Shown: positions 8,578 through 16,377 of the stretch, piece by piece
How the letters are laid out: each line of letters begins with the position of its first letter
How positions within the stretch are numbered: the stretch's first letter is position 1
NCBI GenBank assembly: GCA_007131295.1
Contig: SLQW01000070.1
Location: 1 to 32,051, forward strand
Length of the DNA: 32,051 nt
Direction: 5' to 3'
Origin: Pseudomonadales bacterium
GTDB lineage: Bacteria > Pseudomonadota > Gammaproteobacteria > Pseudomonadales > Azotimanducaceae
Notes under the pieces: generated by a model
Database searches by the model: none
The model's input: the letters and a program-made list of their open reading frames with translations, nothing else
Told to the model about the DNA's origin: nothing
Position numbers and translations under genes: made by a program

Positions 8578-9426
8578 TCACCCGCGACTGTCCCTCCGAT
8601 GCATGAACGCCAGCCGTTCGAGCAAGTGCACATCCTGCTCGTTCTTCACCAGCGCGCCGTAAAGCGGCGGAATGGCCTTGGATGGATCCCGTTCGGTGAG
8701 GATCTCTTCGGGGATGTCGTCCGCCATCAGCAGCTTAAGCCAGTCGATCAGCTCCGAAGTCGAAGGCTTCTTCTTCAGACCCGGCACCTTGCGCACGTCG
8801 AAGAAGATGTCCATCGCTTCCTTTACGAGGTCTTGCTTGATCCCGGGATAGTGCACTTCCACGATCTGCTGCATCGTCTCGCGATCGGGGAAGTTGATGT
8901 AGTGGAAGAAACAGCGGCGCAGGAAGGCGTCCGGCAGCTCCTTCTCGTTGTTGGAGGTGATCACTACCAGCGGACGATGCGCCGCCTTGACGGTTTCGCC
9001 GGTCTCGTAGACGAAGAACTCCATGCGGTCGAGTTCCTGCAGGAGGTCGTTCGGGAACTCGATATCCGCCTTGTCGATCTCGTCGATCAGCAGCACACAC
9101 CGCTCGGAGGAGGTAAACGCCTCCCAGAGCTTGCCCTTCTTGATGTAGTTCCGGATGTCGTGCACGCGCTCGTCACCGAGCTGAGAGTCGCGCAGGCGGG
9201 AAACCGCGTCATACTCGTAAAGGCCCTGCTGGGCCTTGGTCGTGGATTTGATGTGCCAGGTGATCAGCTGCATGCCGTGGGACTGGGCCACCTCCTCGGC
9301 GAGCAGCGTCTTGCCGGTGCCGGGCTCTCCCTTGATCAGCAGCGGGCGCTCAAGAGTGAGGGCGGCCTCGACGGCGAGCGCGAGTTCGTCGGTGACGATG
9401 TAGGTATCCGTGCTGTCGAATCTCAT
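8578..9426 (-). CDS. MoxR-family AAA+ ATPase
   Basis: A 282-residue AAA+ protein with Walker A GEPGTGKT (33-40), Walker B LLIDEID (112-118), sensor-1 TSNNEKELPDAFLRRC (about 159-173) and a C-terminal lid. The pattern RPLLIKGEPGTGKTLLAEEVA and the size fit the MoxR group. These hexameric ATPases act with VWA proteins to activate or assemble client enzymes, as in methanol dehydrogenase, CbbQ/O and CoxD/E. It precedes the VWA gene by 39 bp, as expected for such a pair. It starts at an ATG, with AAGGAG 13 nt upstream. A candidate sigma-70 promoter lies about 70 bp upstream. Confidence 0.9.
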   Translation of the reverse strand: MRFDSTDTYIVTDELALAVEAALTLERPLLIKGEPGTGKTLLAEEVAQSHGMQLITWHIKSTTKAQQGLYEYDAVSRLRDSQLGDERVHDIRNYIKKGKLWEAFTSSERCVLLIDEIDKADIEFPNDLLQELDRMEFFVYETGETVKAAHRPLVVITSNNEKELPDAFLRRCFFHYINFPDRETMQQIVEVHYPGIKQDLVKEAMDIFFDVRKVPGLKKKPSTSELIDWLKLLMADDIPEEILTERDPSKAIPPLYGALVKNEQDVHLLERLAFMHRRDSRG

Positions 9427-9495
9427 GCGGGACGACCACTCCTTACGGGTCCGGTGAAGCCACGGCAGCGGGGCCGGTGCGCAAACAAGCCGCCT

Positions 9496-9524
9496 AGATT
9501 AATGAGCCCCCCGGGGGACTTCAA
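9496..9524 (-). promoter_or_regulatory. Candidate sigma-70 promoter for moxR
   Basis: On the minus strand, TTGAAG and TAATCT are separated by exactly 17 bp. The matches to consensus are 4/6 and 3/6. The spacer carries a G/C palindrome (CCCCCGGGGG) that could also be a leftover stem of a terminator for the upstream gene. This is a weak-to-moderate candidate based on position and spacing alone. Confidence 0.35.
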
Positions 9525-9859
9525 GGCGAGGGAGACGAGCGGCGCGCCCCCAGGTAGACGCGCAGGACGGTGGCGATGATCAGCGCGAGGAGCGCCAGCG
9601 CCCAACCCACGACAAGCATCATGAGCGCGCCGACGGGGTCGCCGTCCCGCTGCAGGAAGGCCTCGAACAGGAACACGATCCAGGCCGGCGCGTATGCCCC
9701 CTCGAACCCCTCCGCTGGCACCAGCAGCGTCCCCGCCACCAGAAAGCGCAGGAGATCACGCAGAAATGCCGGGCGGATCCAGCGCGTGAGCCAGTACCCG
9801 CCCGCCATCAGCAGCAGCGTCGCGATGCCCCAGACCAGCCAGGCAACGGTGTAGGCCAC
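9521..9859 (-). CDS. Small integral membrane protein of unknown function
   Basis: A 112-residue protein that I do not recognise. Hydrophobic segments at about 4-22 and 76-104 are clear transmembrane helices. The intervening part (about 32-70) contains at least one more apolar stretch around AGTLLVPAEGFEGAYAPAWIVFLFEAFL. The tail is short and basic (GARRSSPSP). The GTG start follows the ycgN stop after 1 bp, so it is most likely the last gene of the rnd-ycgL-ycgN run and may be translated by re-initiation. It has codon use like its neighbours and no sign of truncation. Function is unknown. Confidence 0.75.
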   Translation of the reverse strand: MAYTVAWLVWGIATLLLMAGGYWLTRWIRPAFLRDLLRFLVAGTLLVPAEGFEGAYAPAWIVFLFEAFLQRDGDPVGALMMLVVGWALALLALIIATVLRVYLGARRSSPSP

Positions 9860-9860
9860 G

Positions 9861-10307
9861 TCAGTACTCCACCCAGCGGATCACGTGCTCGTCCAACCCG
9901 TCCGGATGGACGTGAGCCTCGGACAGCGCCCGGCCACGAATCGAGATGCCTGCTCTGTGGACCGACTCCGGGTCACCAGAGACCAGCGGATGCCATGACG
10001 GTAGATCGCCGCCTTCCGCGAGGATCCGGTAGGCGCAGGTGGTGGGCAGCCAGGCGAAGGCACTCGCCTCCTCGGGTCCGATCCGGACGCAGTCGGGAAC
10101 GAGTTCGTGGCGCTCGGGATAGCGGGTACAGCGGCAGGCATCGAGGTCCAGCAGGTGGCAGGCGACACCCGTATAGGCCACTTCGCCGCTGTCTTCGTCT
10201 TCGAGCTTGATGAGACAGCAGCGCGCACAGCCATCACACAGCGACTCCCACTGCGCATCGCTCATCTCAGCAAGCGTGAGCCGCTCCCAGAAGGGTCGTT
10301 CAGCCAC
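9861..10307 (-). CDS. ycgN: YcgN family cysteine-cluster protein
   Basis: A 148-residue member of the UPF0260/YcgN family. The signature PFWERLTLAEMSDAQWESLCDG and the cysteine cluster CDGCARCC, with later Cys residues in VACHLLDLDACRC, PDC and TTC, match the family closely and suggest a bound metal ion or Fe-S-type cluster. WLPTTCAYRILAEG and SWHPLVSGD are also family blocks. The biochemical role is not established. The start is taken as the GTG whose reading frame gives VAERPFWERL, overlapping the ycgL stop by 8 bp. A longer frame upstream is Arg-rich and would run deep into ycgL, so it is rejected. It lies in the conserved rnd-ycgL-ycgN order. Confidence 0.9.
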   Translation of the reverse strand: MAERPFWERLTLAEMSDAQWESLCDGCARCCLIKLEDEDSGEVAYTGVACHLLDLDACRCTRYPERHELVPDCVRIGPEEASAFAWLPTTCAYRILAEGGDLPSWHPLVSGDPESVHRAGISIRGRALSEAHVHPDGLDEHVIRWVEY

Positions 10308-10563
10308 GGTCAGCCTCGTCCTTCGGCGGCGGGAACTGCAAGTAGTAGCCACGCTCTGCAATGGCTGCGAGCACTGCGGGAGCCTCCGCCTGGGCAAGCT
10401 TGCGTTCCGGCGTGAGATTGAGGCGCATCGCAGGCTCCGGGCGGCCGAAGTGCAGCATCAGCGCCTCGGGAACGCGCGCCAGACCTTCCCGCAGGTCCAC
10501 GAACAAATAGGTTCCCTCCCGGCGGGAGCTGCGGAAAATCTGGACGAGACGGCCCTCGCTCAT
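10300..10563 (-). CDS. ycgL: YcgL domain protein
   Basis: An 87-residue product comprising a single YcgL domain. The blocks IFRSSRREGTYLFVD, VPEALMLHFG and ERGYYLQFPPP match the family end to end. Its start codon overlaps the rnd stop in an ATGA arrangement, indicating translational coupling. The usual neighbour order rnd-ycgL-ycgN of pseudomonads and relatives is kept. The molecular function of YcgL is not known. The positional link with RNase D suggests a role around RNA metabolism or cell growth, but this is only inference. An in-frame extension of 19 residues upstream would lie inside rnd and has no independent support. Confidence 0.9.
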   Translation of the reverse strand: MSEGRLVQIFRSSRREGTYLFVDLREGLARVPEALMLHFGRPEPAMRLNLTPERKLAQAEAPAVLAAIAERGYYLQFPPPKDEADRG

Positions 10564-11702
10564 GCCTCGCGATCCTCGCGCAACGCCTGGAGCTCCGCGC
10601 CCAGCACGTCCCAGCGCCACCCAGTGAGCGCTTCCGGCCAGTCCGTGCCAGCGCCGGCCAGAAACAGGGGCTCGATGAGCCGTTTGCGGGTCAGCAGCTC
10701 GTCGGCAAGGCCGAGACGCTGGGCATGGGCCCTGGCACGCTGGCGGAAGGCTTTCATGCGTTGATTCCCGGCGCGACTCATGGGCGCAGGCGGGGGCGGC
10801 GGCAGCTCGTCATCCGCGAGCCGTCTCGCTTCCTCGATGAGGTCAATGAGCTCGTTGCCCCAGCGCCGCTGCGCACCCGGGGGAAGCCCCGCGTCCGCCA
10901 ACCCATCGCTGCGCTGCGGCAACCGCTCTGCGAGCCGGAGCAGTTGATCGTCCTTCAAGAGCCAGCCTTTCGGGCGGTCGAGCTCGCGCGCCCTACGCTC
11001 CCTCCAGGCGGCCAGGCGCTGCAGCGCCGCGAGACCACGCCGGTCGAGCGTTCCGGCCCCCTTGACGCTGCGCCAGGCAGACTCAGGGCCAGGCCGCTCC
11101 AGCACTTCGGAGACGAGCCGGTCGCACTCTTCCTCGAGCCACTTCACCCTTGCGTCACGCTCGAGCGCTGCGATCTGCCGCGAGCGCAGCGGCAGGAGCA
11201 GCGCGACGTCCAGGGCCGCGTAACGGAGCTGAGAAGAGCTCAGCGGTCGCTGCAGCCAGTCGGAGCGGGTCGCACCCTTGTCCAGCTCGACACCGAACTC
11301 ACTGTGCACCAGTTCCCGGTAGCCTATGCCGTAGCGACTACCGCAGAAAGCGGCAGCGATCTGCGTGTCGAACAGCGCTCGCGGTCGGGCGCCGCAGAAG
11401 GTCATCAGCACCTCCACATCCTCGCTGCAGGAGTGCATGACCTTTTCAGTTTCCGGGTCTTCGAGCAGTGCCTTCAGCGGCGACGGGTCGGAAAGCGTCA
11501 GCGGATCCACCAGCGCGATGCGCTCGTCGATGCAGAATTGCACCAGGGCAAGCTTCGGGTAGAACGTGTCGGTGCGTTCGAACTCCGTGTCCATTGCCAC
11601 GCTGCCCGCAGCCGCCGCGCGCTCGCAAAGTGCCGCGAACTCCGCATCGCCGCCGATCCAGCGCGCTTCCTCTACCATCGCCTGCATGGTACCCGGAGAC
11701 AT
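10560..11702 (-). CDS. rnd: Ribonuclease D
   Basis: RNase D is a 3'-5' exoribonuclease that trims tRNA precursors and other stable RNAs. The 380-residue product carries the DEDDy catalytic set: Asp38 and Glu40 in MDTEFER, Asp95 in SEDVEVL, and Tyr161/Asp165 in YAALDV. Two HRDC-type helical regions follow (about 215-290 and 310-375), giving the standard size of the family. The start ATG overlaps the recR stop by one base (TGATG), so coupled translation is likely. A second ATG five codons in (MQAM) is an alternative. All catalytic residues are present. Confidence 0.95.
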   Translation of the reverse strand: MSPGTMQAMVEEARWIGGDAEFAALCERAAAAGSVAMDTEFERTDTFYPKLALVQFCIDERIALVDPLTLSDPSPLKALLEDPETEKVMHSCSEDVEVLMTFCGARPRALFDTQIAAAFCGSRYGIGYRELVHSEFGVELDKGATRSDWLQRPLSSSQLRYAALDVALLLPLRSRQIAALERDARVKWLEEECDRLVSEVLERPGPESAWRSVKGAGTLDRRGLAALQRLAAWRERRARELDRPKGWLLKDDQLLRLAERLPQRSDGLADAGLPPGAQRRWGNELIDLIEEARRLADDELPPPPPAPMSRAGNQRMKAFRQRARAHAQRLGLADELLTRKRLIEPLFLAGAGTDWPEALTGWRWDVLGAELQALREDREA

Positions 11703-12307
11703 CAGGACAACCTGATCCGACCGCTGAAAGCATGTGACAGCGTGCCCCCGTCCACGAACTCGAGTTCGCCCCCCACCGGAACCCCGTGGGCAATGCGACT
11801 CACCGCGACGCCGGCGGCACGGATCCGCTCTGCCAGATAGTGGGCGGTAGCCTCGCCCTCCACCGTAGCGTTGGTAGCCAGAATGACCTCCTCTATGGAC
11901 TCATTGCCGAGACGCGCGAGCAGCTCGGGCACACCGATATCTTCGGGTCCGACGCCGTCGATGGGCGACAGGCGTCCCATCAGTACGAAGTAGCGGCCGC
12001 GATAACCACCGGCAGTCTCGATGGCCAGCAGATCCGAAGGCGTTTCCACCACGCAGAGCGTACCGGCATCGCGTTCGGGATCAGCGCAGACTTCACACAA
12101 CTCCGCTTCGGCCAGCGCCCTGCACAGTCGGCAATGACCGACCCCGGCTACTGCCGCCATCAAGGCGCCTGCTAGCCGCGTCGCCGCATCCCGGTCGCGC
12201 TCGAGCAGATGCAGCGCCATGCGTTGTGCGGAACGTGGGCCGACGCCGGGCAGGCGACGCAGCGCCGTTACCAGATCACCGAGCAGTCCCGATTGCAGGC
12301 GCGCCAC
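11702..12307 (-). CDS. recR: Recombination mediator RecR
   Basis: RecR works with RecF and RecO to load RecA at gaps in DNA. The 201-residue product has the helix-hairpin-helix [16 protein letters not shown], a C4 zinc finger (Cys59, Cys62, Cys71, Cys74) and a Toprim domain ([13 protein letters not shown] ... [15 protein letters not shown]). The C-terminal segment contains [20 protein letters not shown], as in other RecR proteins. Length is normal. The start is GTG, 3 bp after the ybaB stop. The ybaB-recR pairing downstream of dnaX is conserved across proteobacteria. Confidence 0.95.
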   Translation of the reverse strand: MARLQSGLLGDLVTALRRLPGVGPRSAQRMALHLLERDRDAATRLAGALMAAVAGVGHCRLCRALAEAELCEVCADPERDAGTLCVVETPSDLLAIETAGGYRGRYFVLMGRLSPIDGVGPEDIGVPELLARLGNESIEEVILATNATVEGEATAHYLAERIRAAGVAVSRIAHGVPVGGELEFVDGGTLSHAFSGRIRLS

Positions 12308-12310
12308 GAT

Positions 12311-12631
12311 TCAGAACAGCTTCAGCCCGGGCGGCAGCGGCAAACCGGCCGTCAGTTCGGACATCTTTTCCTGATTGGCGCGCTCGACGCGCCGCACCGC
12401 ATCATTGACGGCCGCAGCGAGCAGATCCTCGAGTACTTCCTTGTCTTCGGTAAGCAGCGAGGGGTCGATCTCGACCCGGCGTACGTCGTGGCGACCGGTC
12501 ATGGTGACGCGGATCAGACCTGCGCCGCTTTCGCCGACGACCTCGAGGTTGGCCAGAGTAGCCTGAGCCTCCTGCAGGCGCTCCTGCATCTCCTTGGCCT
12601 GCTTCATCATGTCGCCGAAGGGGCCTTTCAC
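12311..12631 (-). CDS. ybaB: Nucleoid-associated protein YbaB/EbfC
   Basis: A 106-residue DNA-binding protein of the YbaB/EbfC family. Family blocks are [52 protein letters not shown] and a PLPPGLKLF tail. It forms dimers that bind DNA and associate with the nucleoid. The GTG start is supported by GGAG about 9 nt upstream. It sits between dnaX and recR as usual. Unlike many relatives it is separated from dnaX by 158 bp, which holds a 14-bp tandem repeat, so it may have its own promoter or an altered leader. Confidence 0.93.
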   Translation of the reverse strand: MKGPFGDMMKQAKEMQERLQEAQATLANLEVVGESGAGLIRVTMTGRHDVRRVEIDPSLLTEDKEVLEDLLAAAVNDAVRRVERANQEKMSELTAGLPLPPGLKLF

Positions 12632-12673
12632 GTCACTTTCTCCAGGTTGGTTATGGTTTCGCAGGTGCGGCTT

Positions 12674-12720
12674 CGCGAGGACGCCTGCGCGAGGACGCCT
12701 GCGCGAGGACGCCTGCGCGG
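12674..12720. repeat. 14-bp tandem repeat between dnaX and ybaB
   Basis: The unit CGCGAGGACGCCTG is repeated three times perfectly, followed by a partial CGCGG, in the leader region upstream of ybaB. Its 14-bp period is not a multiple of three. It is not in a gene. Copy number could vary by slippage. Confidence 0.9.
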
Positions 12721-12789
12721 ATATGCCCGCACCCAGACTTCGTCGCGACGAGCGGTCCGCGCGCAGTGTACACGGCCCGGGAACCGCCC

Positions 12790-14592
12790 TCAGCCGCGGG
12801 GGCGAATGCTGTCCCGCTGTACGGAGGCATCGAAGGTCTCGATCAGCGTCCGGACCGTGGCATCGGCAGCGATAGCCCGCTCTGCCTCGAGCTGCCGCTG
12901 TGCTTTCTCTCGTGCCGCCTGCTGCGCCGGTGTCTCGTCAGTCGGCACCGCGACTCGGATTTCGACCTTCATGCTGCGTCCGAGCAGCGCGGCCAGAGCC
13001 TCCTCCAGCCGACCAACGTGGACCTCGGCGTTAAGCGGTTCAGCAGCCGGGTCGAGCCGCAGACGCACTCGGTCCGCTTCGACCGTTTCCGGCAGGCAAT
13101 GGTTCACCAGCTCTGCCGTGAGGCCGGTCAACTCCAGCCGGGCGATGACGTCGCGCCAGTGCTCGGAACCCGCCAGCGGCGGTGGCGCAGCCGAAACCGC
13201 CTCCGGCTTCGAAGCCGTGCCATCGCCAGCGGGCGCAGCATGCAGCTGCGTTGCTTTGCGCGTCTCGGCGCCGAGCTCGCCCGCGAGGCTATCCGACTCC
13301 GCAAGACCTGCACCGGCGCCGGAGACCTCGATGGCATTCGCGGCCACGGGCAGTGACCGGGTACGACCGTTCCGGCCCCCTGCCCCAACGGCCGAGCCGA
13401 CCGGAGCGGCGCCCGGGACCGAGGTCGCGCTGCCTTCGGCTTCTTCACCGGCGGCGACCGGCTCACTTCCGGAGTGAGAAGATCGTTCCTCTGAACCGGA
13501 GGTATCGGGGCGGAATGCCAACATCCGCAGCAGAGTCATCTCGAAACCGCTTCTCGGGTCAGGCGCGAACGGCAGGTCCCGCTGGCCGGTCAATGCGATC
13601 TGGTAGTAGAGCTGGATGTCCTCTGCGGCGAGCCTGCCCGCCATAGTGACCACCAGTGCGCCGATGCGGTCGCCGGCGCCAGAAGGCGCAGCCGAGGGGA
13701 CCGCCTGGACCACCGCGATGCGATGCAGTACCGCCATCAGCTCACGCAGAACGGCGGCGAAATCGGCCGCGTGCTCGGCCAGGTCCGCGCAGCAGTCGAG
13801 CAGCGCCTGCCCGTCGTGCACTGCCAGCGCTTCCAGAATGCGCTCCAGCGCAGCCTGGTCAATGGTCCCGAGCATGCGTGCCACTTCTTCCGCCGCCAGC
13901 CGACCATCGCCGAAGGCTATGGCCTGGTCAGTCAGGCTCAGAGCGTCCCGCATGCTGCCGTCTGCGGCCCGGGCCAGCGCCCACAGCGCCTCGCCTTCCG
14001 CACTGATCCCTTCCTCGGCGAGCACCATCTCCAGGTGGCTGACGATACGGTCGGGCGTCAGGTTCTTGAGGTGGAACTGGAGACACCGCGACAGCACCGT
14101 GACCGGCAGCTTCTTCGGATCCGTGGTCGCGAGCAGAAACTTCACGTGCGGCGGCGGCTCCTCCAGCGTCTTCAGCAGCGCATTGAAACTGGCGCCGGAA
14201 AGCATGTGGACCTCGTCGATGAGGTACACCTTGTAGCGGCCACGGGTAGGAGCGTACTGCACGTTCTCGAGCAGTTCCCGCGTTTCCTCGACGCGGCTGC
14301 GGGAGGCGGCGTCGACCTCGATCAGATCGACGAAACGCCCCTCGCCGATCTCCCGGCAGCTCGTGCACACACCGCAGGGCTCCGGCGTCACCCCGGTCTC
14401 ACAGTTCAGGCAGCGGGCGAGAATGCGGGCGACTGTGGTCTTACCAACGCCACGGGTCCCCGTGAACAGGTAGGCATGGTGCAGCCGCTCTCCGGCGAGC
14501 GCATTGATCAGGGCGCGCAGGACATGATCCTGACCCGCCATGGCAGCGAACGACGTGGGGCGCCACTTGCGCGCGAGCACTTCGTAGCTCAT
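12790..14592 (-). CDS. dnaX: DNA polymerase III subunits tau/gamma (DnaX)
   Basis: DnaX is the clamp-loader ATPase and replisome organiser. The 600-residue product has Walker [10 protein letters not shown] (45-53), the four-cysteine zinc site (Cys64, 73, 76, 79), Walker B LIDEVHM (124-130), the SRC motif in VLSRCLQF, and the lid and collar domains to about 365. A long Ala/Gly/Ser-rich linker leads to a C-terminal tau-specific region (about 445-600) with a [17 protein letters not shown]-like helical segment. Length matches tau. I saw no A-rich slippery heptamer, so a programmed gamma frameshift like that of E. coli is not evident. The start ATG gives [12 protein letters not shown], the universal N-terminus. 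The divergent neighbour is ugpQ. Confidence 0.96.
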   Translation of the reverse strand: MSYEVLARKWRPTSFAAMAGQDHVLRALINALAGERLHHAYLFTGTRGVGKTTVARILARCLNCETGVTPEPCGVCTSCREIGEGRFVDLIEVDAASRSRVEETRELLENVQYAPTRGRYKVYLIDEVHMLSGASFNALLKTLEEPPPHVKFLLATTDPKKLPVTVLSRCLQFHLKNLTPDRIVSHLEMVLAEEGISAEGEALWALARAADGSMRDALSLTDQAIAFGDGRLAAEEVARMLGTIDQAALERILEALAVHDGQALLDCCADLAEHAADFAAVLRELMAVLHRIAVVQAVPSAAPSGAGDRIGALVVTMAGRLAAEDIQLYYQIALTGQRDLPFAPDPRSGFEMTLLRMLAFRPDTSGSEERSSHSGSEPVAAGEEAEGSATSVPGAAPVGSAVGAGGRNGRTRSLPVAANAIEVSGAGAGLAESDSLAGELGAETRKATQLHAAPAGDGTASKPEAVSAAPPPLAGSEHWRDVIARLELTGLTAELVNHCLPETVEADRVRLRLDPAAEPLNAEVHVGRLEEALAALLGRSMKVEIRVAVPTDETPAQQAAREKAQRQLEAERAIAADATVRTLIETFDASVQRDSIRPRG

Positions 14593-14662
14593 CGGGTTTC
14601 CACAACAGAGAAAGTGACGGATGCGAGCGCGCGGTGACTCGATCCGGTCGACACAGGGCGCC

Positions 14663-14668
14663 TACAAT
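14663..14668 (+). promoter_or_regulatory. -10-like TACAAT close to the ugpQ start codon
   Basis: TACAAT (5/6 to the sigma-70 -10 consensus) ends 6 nt before the ATG of the phosphodiesterase gene, with no Shine-Dalgarno in between. If used, transcription would begin at or next to the A of the ATG, giving a leaderless mRNA. No good -35 element stands at the standard spacing. Confidence 0.35.
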
Positions 14669-14674
14669 AAGCCG

Positions 14675-15445
14675 ATGCGGCCATTCTTTCATCGTGACTT
14701 TCTCTGCATCGGTCATCGGGGCGCACCCGAAGCTGCCCCGGAGAACACCCTGAGCAGTTTCGCACTGGCGATCGCCCAGGGTGCGGACGCCATCGAACTC
14801 GACGTTCAGCTGGTCGAGGACACTCTTGTCGTCATTCATGACGATGAGCTCGACCGCACCACGACCGGGAGTGGGCGAGTCGATGCCATCAGCCTGGAGG
14901 CTTTGCGCGGCCTGGATGCAGGAGGTGGCGAGAGAGTTCCTCTACTGAGCGAGGTCCTCGACCTGGCGGTGGATAAGGTCGGGGTCAACATCGAACTCAA
15001 GGGTCGAGGCACCGCGGAACCAACAGCCGCGCTCCTGCGCGAGCGCGGCCAGGTGCCCGCGGGCATTCTGCTCTCAGCCTTCGACCACAGGGAACTTGCG
15101 GCAGCACGGGCGGTGGCGCCCGAATACCCCCGGGCCGCGCTGTTCGGTCGTCTGAGAGGGAATCCCATCAAGGCGAGCCTGGCCGTGGGCGCGGTAGCCA
15201 TGAACCTGCACCGGCGGACGGCGCGCGCCGACCTCATCGGCAGCGCGCGCGATGTCGGGCTCGCGACCCTCGTTTACACCGTCAACGATACCGATGAGGC
15301 TCTGAAGCTGCGGCACATGGGGGCAGCCGGCATCTTCACCGACGTCCCCGAGCGGATCCTGCAAGCACTCGGTCGCGGCAGTCAGACGTCGCGCTCGAGT
15401 GCCGTCAGCTCCCGGGCCAGCGTGAATTCGCGCGACGTCACGTAG
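14675..15445 (+). CDS. ugpQ: Glycerophosphodiester phosphodiesterase
   Basis: Cytoplasmic-type GDPD that hydrolyses deacylated phospholipids to sn-glycerol-3-phosphate and an alcohol; no signal peptide is visible. The 256 residues carry the family's catalytic and metal residues: HRG (14-16), ELD (41-43, metal ligands) and His55 in VVIHDDELDRTT. NIELKG and the closing GIFTDVPERIL strand are also present. The ATG giving MRPFFHRDFLCIGHRGAPE is chosen; an upstream in-frame extension of 18 residues overlaps the divergent promoter region. The last 21 or so residues (Ser/Arg-rich) are encoded where pspC ends on the other strand, a 64-bp tail-to-tail overlap. Confidence 0.9.
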   Translation: MRPFFHRDFLCIGHRGAPEAAPENTLSSFALAIAQGADAIELDVQLVEDTLVVIHDDELDRTTTGSGRVDAISLEALRGLDAGGGERVPLLSEVLDLAVDKVGVNIELKGRGTAEPTAALLRERGQVPAGILLSAFDHRELAAARAVAPEYPRAALFGRLRGNPIKASLAVGAVAMNLHRRTARADLIGSARDVGLATLVYTVNDTDEALKLRHMGAAGIFTDVPERILQALGRGSQTSRSSAVSSRASVNSRDVT

Positions 15446-16053
15446 CCCTCCATGCGCCGCAGCCGGGCCTCCATGTCCGTGAAGCGCAGTCGGAGGCTGC
15501 GCATGCCGGGCCGCGGCGCGAATCGACTGCCGAGTTCCGGCGCGGGAGACGGCTCCGAGGCGAGACGCGCGGGATCGGTGTAATGCCGGCCGTTGCCTGC
15601 GGGCCGCCGGGCCAGCAGGAACAGGCCGGCGATATAGGCCCAGAACATGAGAAAGGCGTTGAACAGGAACAGGCTGATCGCCACCAGACGCACCACCCAG
15701 GGTTCGACGCCCAGGTAGCGGGCGATGCCGGCGCAGACGCCGCCGAGCCAGGCGCGTTCCGGATCCCGATAAAGGTCGCGAAGCCAGCCATTCGAGCGTT
15801 TCGCCGTGACGTGCAGGCCAGTCAATGCCGGATCGGGCTGGCCAGCAGCATCCCGCGGATCAGCTTCGGCCGACTCCTCCAGCTGCCGACGCAGGCGACG
15901 GGCACGCAGTTCCAGGTCTTCTGCCAGACGTGCCGCCCGCTGCCCGACCGCCCCGCGTGCACTCACAGCCAGTTCGTCTACGGCCTGTTCGAGTCGCCGC
16001 AGCTTCTCCTTGAGCTCGCGTTCCTCTGGTCTGCTCTGATCGCTCGCGCTCAC
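15382..16053 (-). CDS. pspC: Phage shock protein C with N-terminal coiled-coil extension
   Basis: Inner-membrane sensor of the phage-shock response, which with PspB relieves PspA inhibition of PspF. The 223-residue product is nearly twice the usual length. Residues 1 to about 85 form a charged, Arg/Glu/Ala-rich helix, probably coiled coil. Then comes the PspC domain (LYRDPERAWLGGVCAGIARYLGVEPWVVRLVAI) and a hydrophobic segment (FLFNAFLMFWAYIAGLFLLA). The C-terminal RRMEGYVTSREFTLARE block is typical of enterobacterial PspC. The start is a GTG preceded by a strong GAGGAG at 8 nt. A longer TTG-initiated frame touching the pspB stop is less likely. Third gene of pspABC; its 3' end overlaps ugpQ. 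Confidence 0.9.
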   Translation of the reverse strand: MSASDQSRPEERELKEKLRRLEQAVDELAVSARGAVGQRAARLAEDLELRARRLRRQLEESAEADPRDAAGQPDPALTGLHVTAKRSNGWLRDLYRDPERAWLGGVCAGIARYLGVEPWVVRLVAISLFLFNAFLMFWAYIAGLFLLARRPAGNGRHYTDPARLASEPSPAPELGSRFAPRPGMRSLRLRFTDMEARLRRMEGYVTSREFTLARELTALERDV

Positions 16054-16061
16054 TTCGCTAT

Positions 16062-16067
16062 CTCCTC
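16062..16067 (-). promoter_or_regulatory. Shine-Dalgarno deciding the pspC start
   Basis: GAGGAG on the minus strand lies 8 nt upstream of the GTG at 16053. No comparable site precedes the alternative TTG further upstream. This fixes the pspC start and leaves a 66-bp gap after pspB. Confidence 0.7.
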
Positions 16068-16119
16068 GGTCATTCGCTCCGGCAGGATCCTGCCTTCCGG
16101 CGCCGCCACTGCGCGCCAA

Positions 16120-16362
16120 TCACATCCGGCGCGCCCGTTCCCGCCAGCCCGGCGCTTCCACGTCCAGGATCGACTCCAGCGTCTCGATCCGATCGAGCAT
16201 GCGCTCAGCCTGATCGGCAAGCTCCTCGAGCTCACGTCGCTCCTCGGCGTTGAGCCCGGCGCCGGCGAGGCGCTTGCTGCGGTAGTGCAGTACCAGCCAG
16301 ACCGGCGCAACGAACAGAACGAACAGGACGACGGGAACGAACAGTACGGTCAGTACGTCCAT
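16120..16362 (-). CDS. pspB: Phage shock protein B
   Basis: An 80-residue inner-membrane protein with an N-terminal transmembrane helix (about residues 3-25, VLTVLFVPVVLFVLFVAPVW) followed by a cytoplasmic amphipathic, leucine-zipper-like segment (ELEELADQAERMLDRIETLESIL) ending in the family sequence PGWRERARRM. Size and layout match PspB, which partners PspC in membrane-stress sensing. The ATG start has AGGA upstream. It follows pspA after 15 bp and belongs to the same operon. Confidence 0.93.
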   Translation of the reverse strand: MDVLTVLFVPVVLFVLFVAPVWLVLHYRSKRLAGAGLNAEERRELEELADQAERMLDRIETLESILDVEAPGWRERARRM

Positions 16363-16377
16363 GATTCAGGGTTCCTT

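Noticed and set aside
9502-9518. Rho-independent terminator formed by CCCCCCGGGGG
   Set aside because: The palindrome has no loop and no following T-run, and it overlaps the better-supported spacer of a promoter candidate.
12674-12720. CRISPR-like array
   Set aside because: The repeat units are contiguous without spacers and only 14 bp long, so this is a simple tandem repeat.
12790-14592. Programmed frameshift producing gamma from dnaX
   Set aside because: I found no run of six or more A residues or an A AAA AAG heptamer, so there is no sequence support for slippage, although other mechanisms cannot be excluded.
16054-16119. TTG start for pspC directly after pspB
   Set aside because: It has no Shine-Dalgarno, whereas the downstream GTG has GAGGAG at 8 nt.
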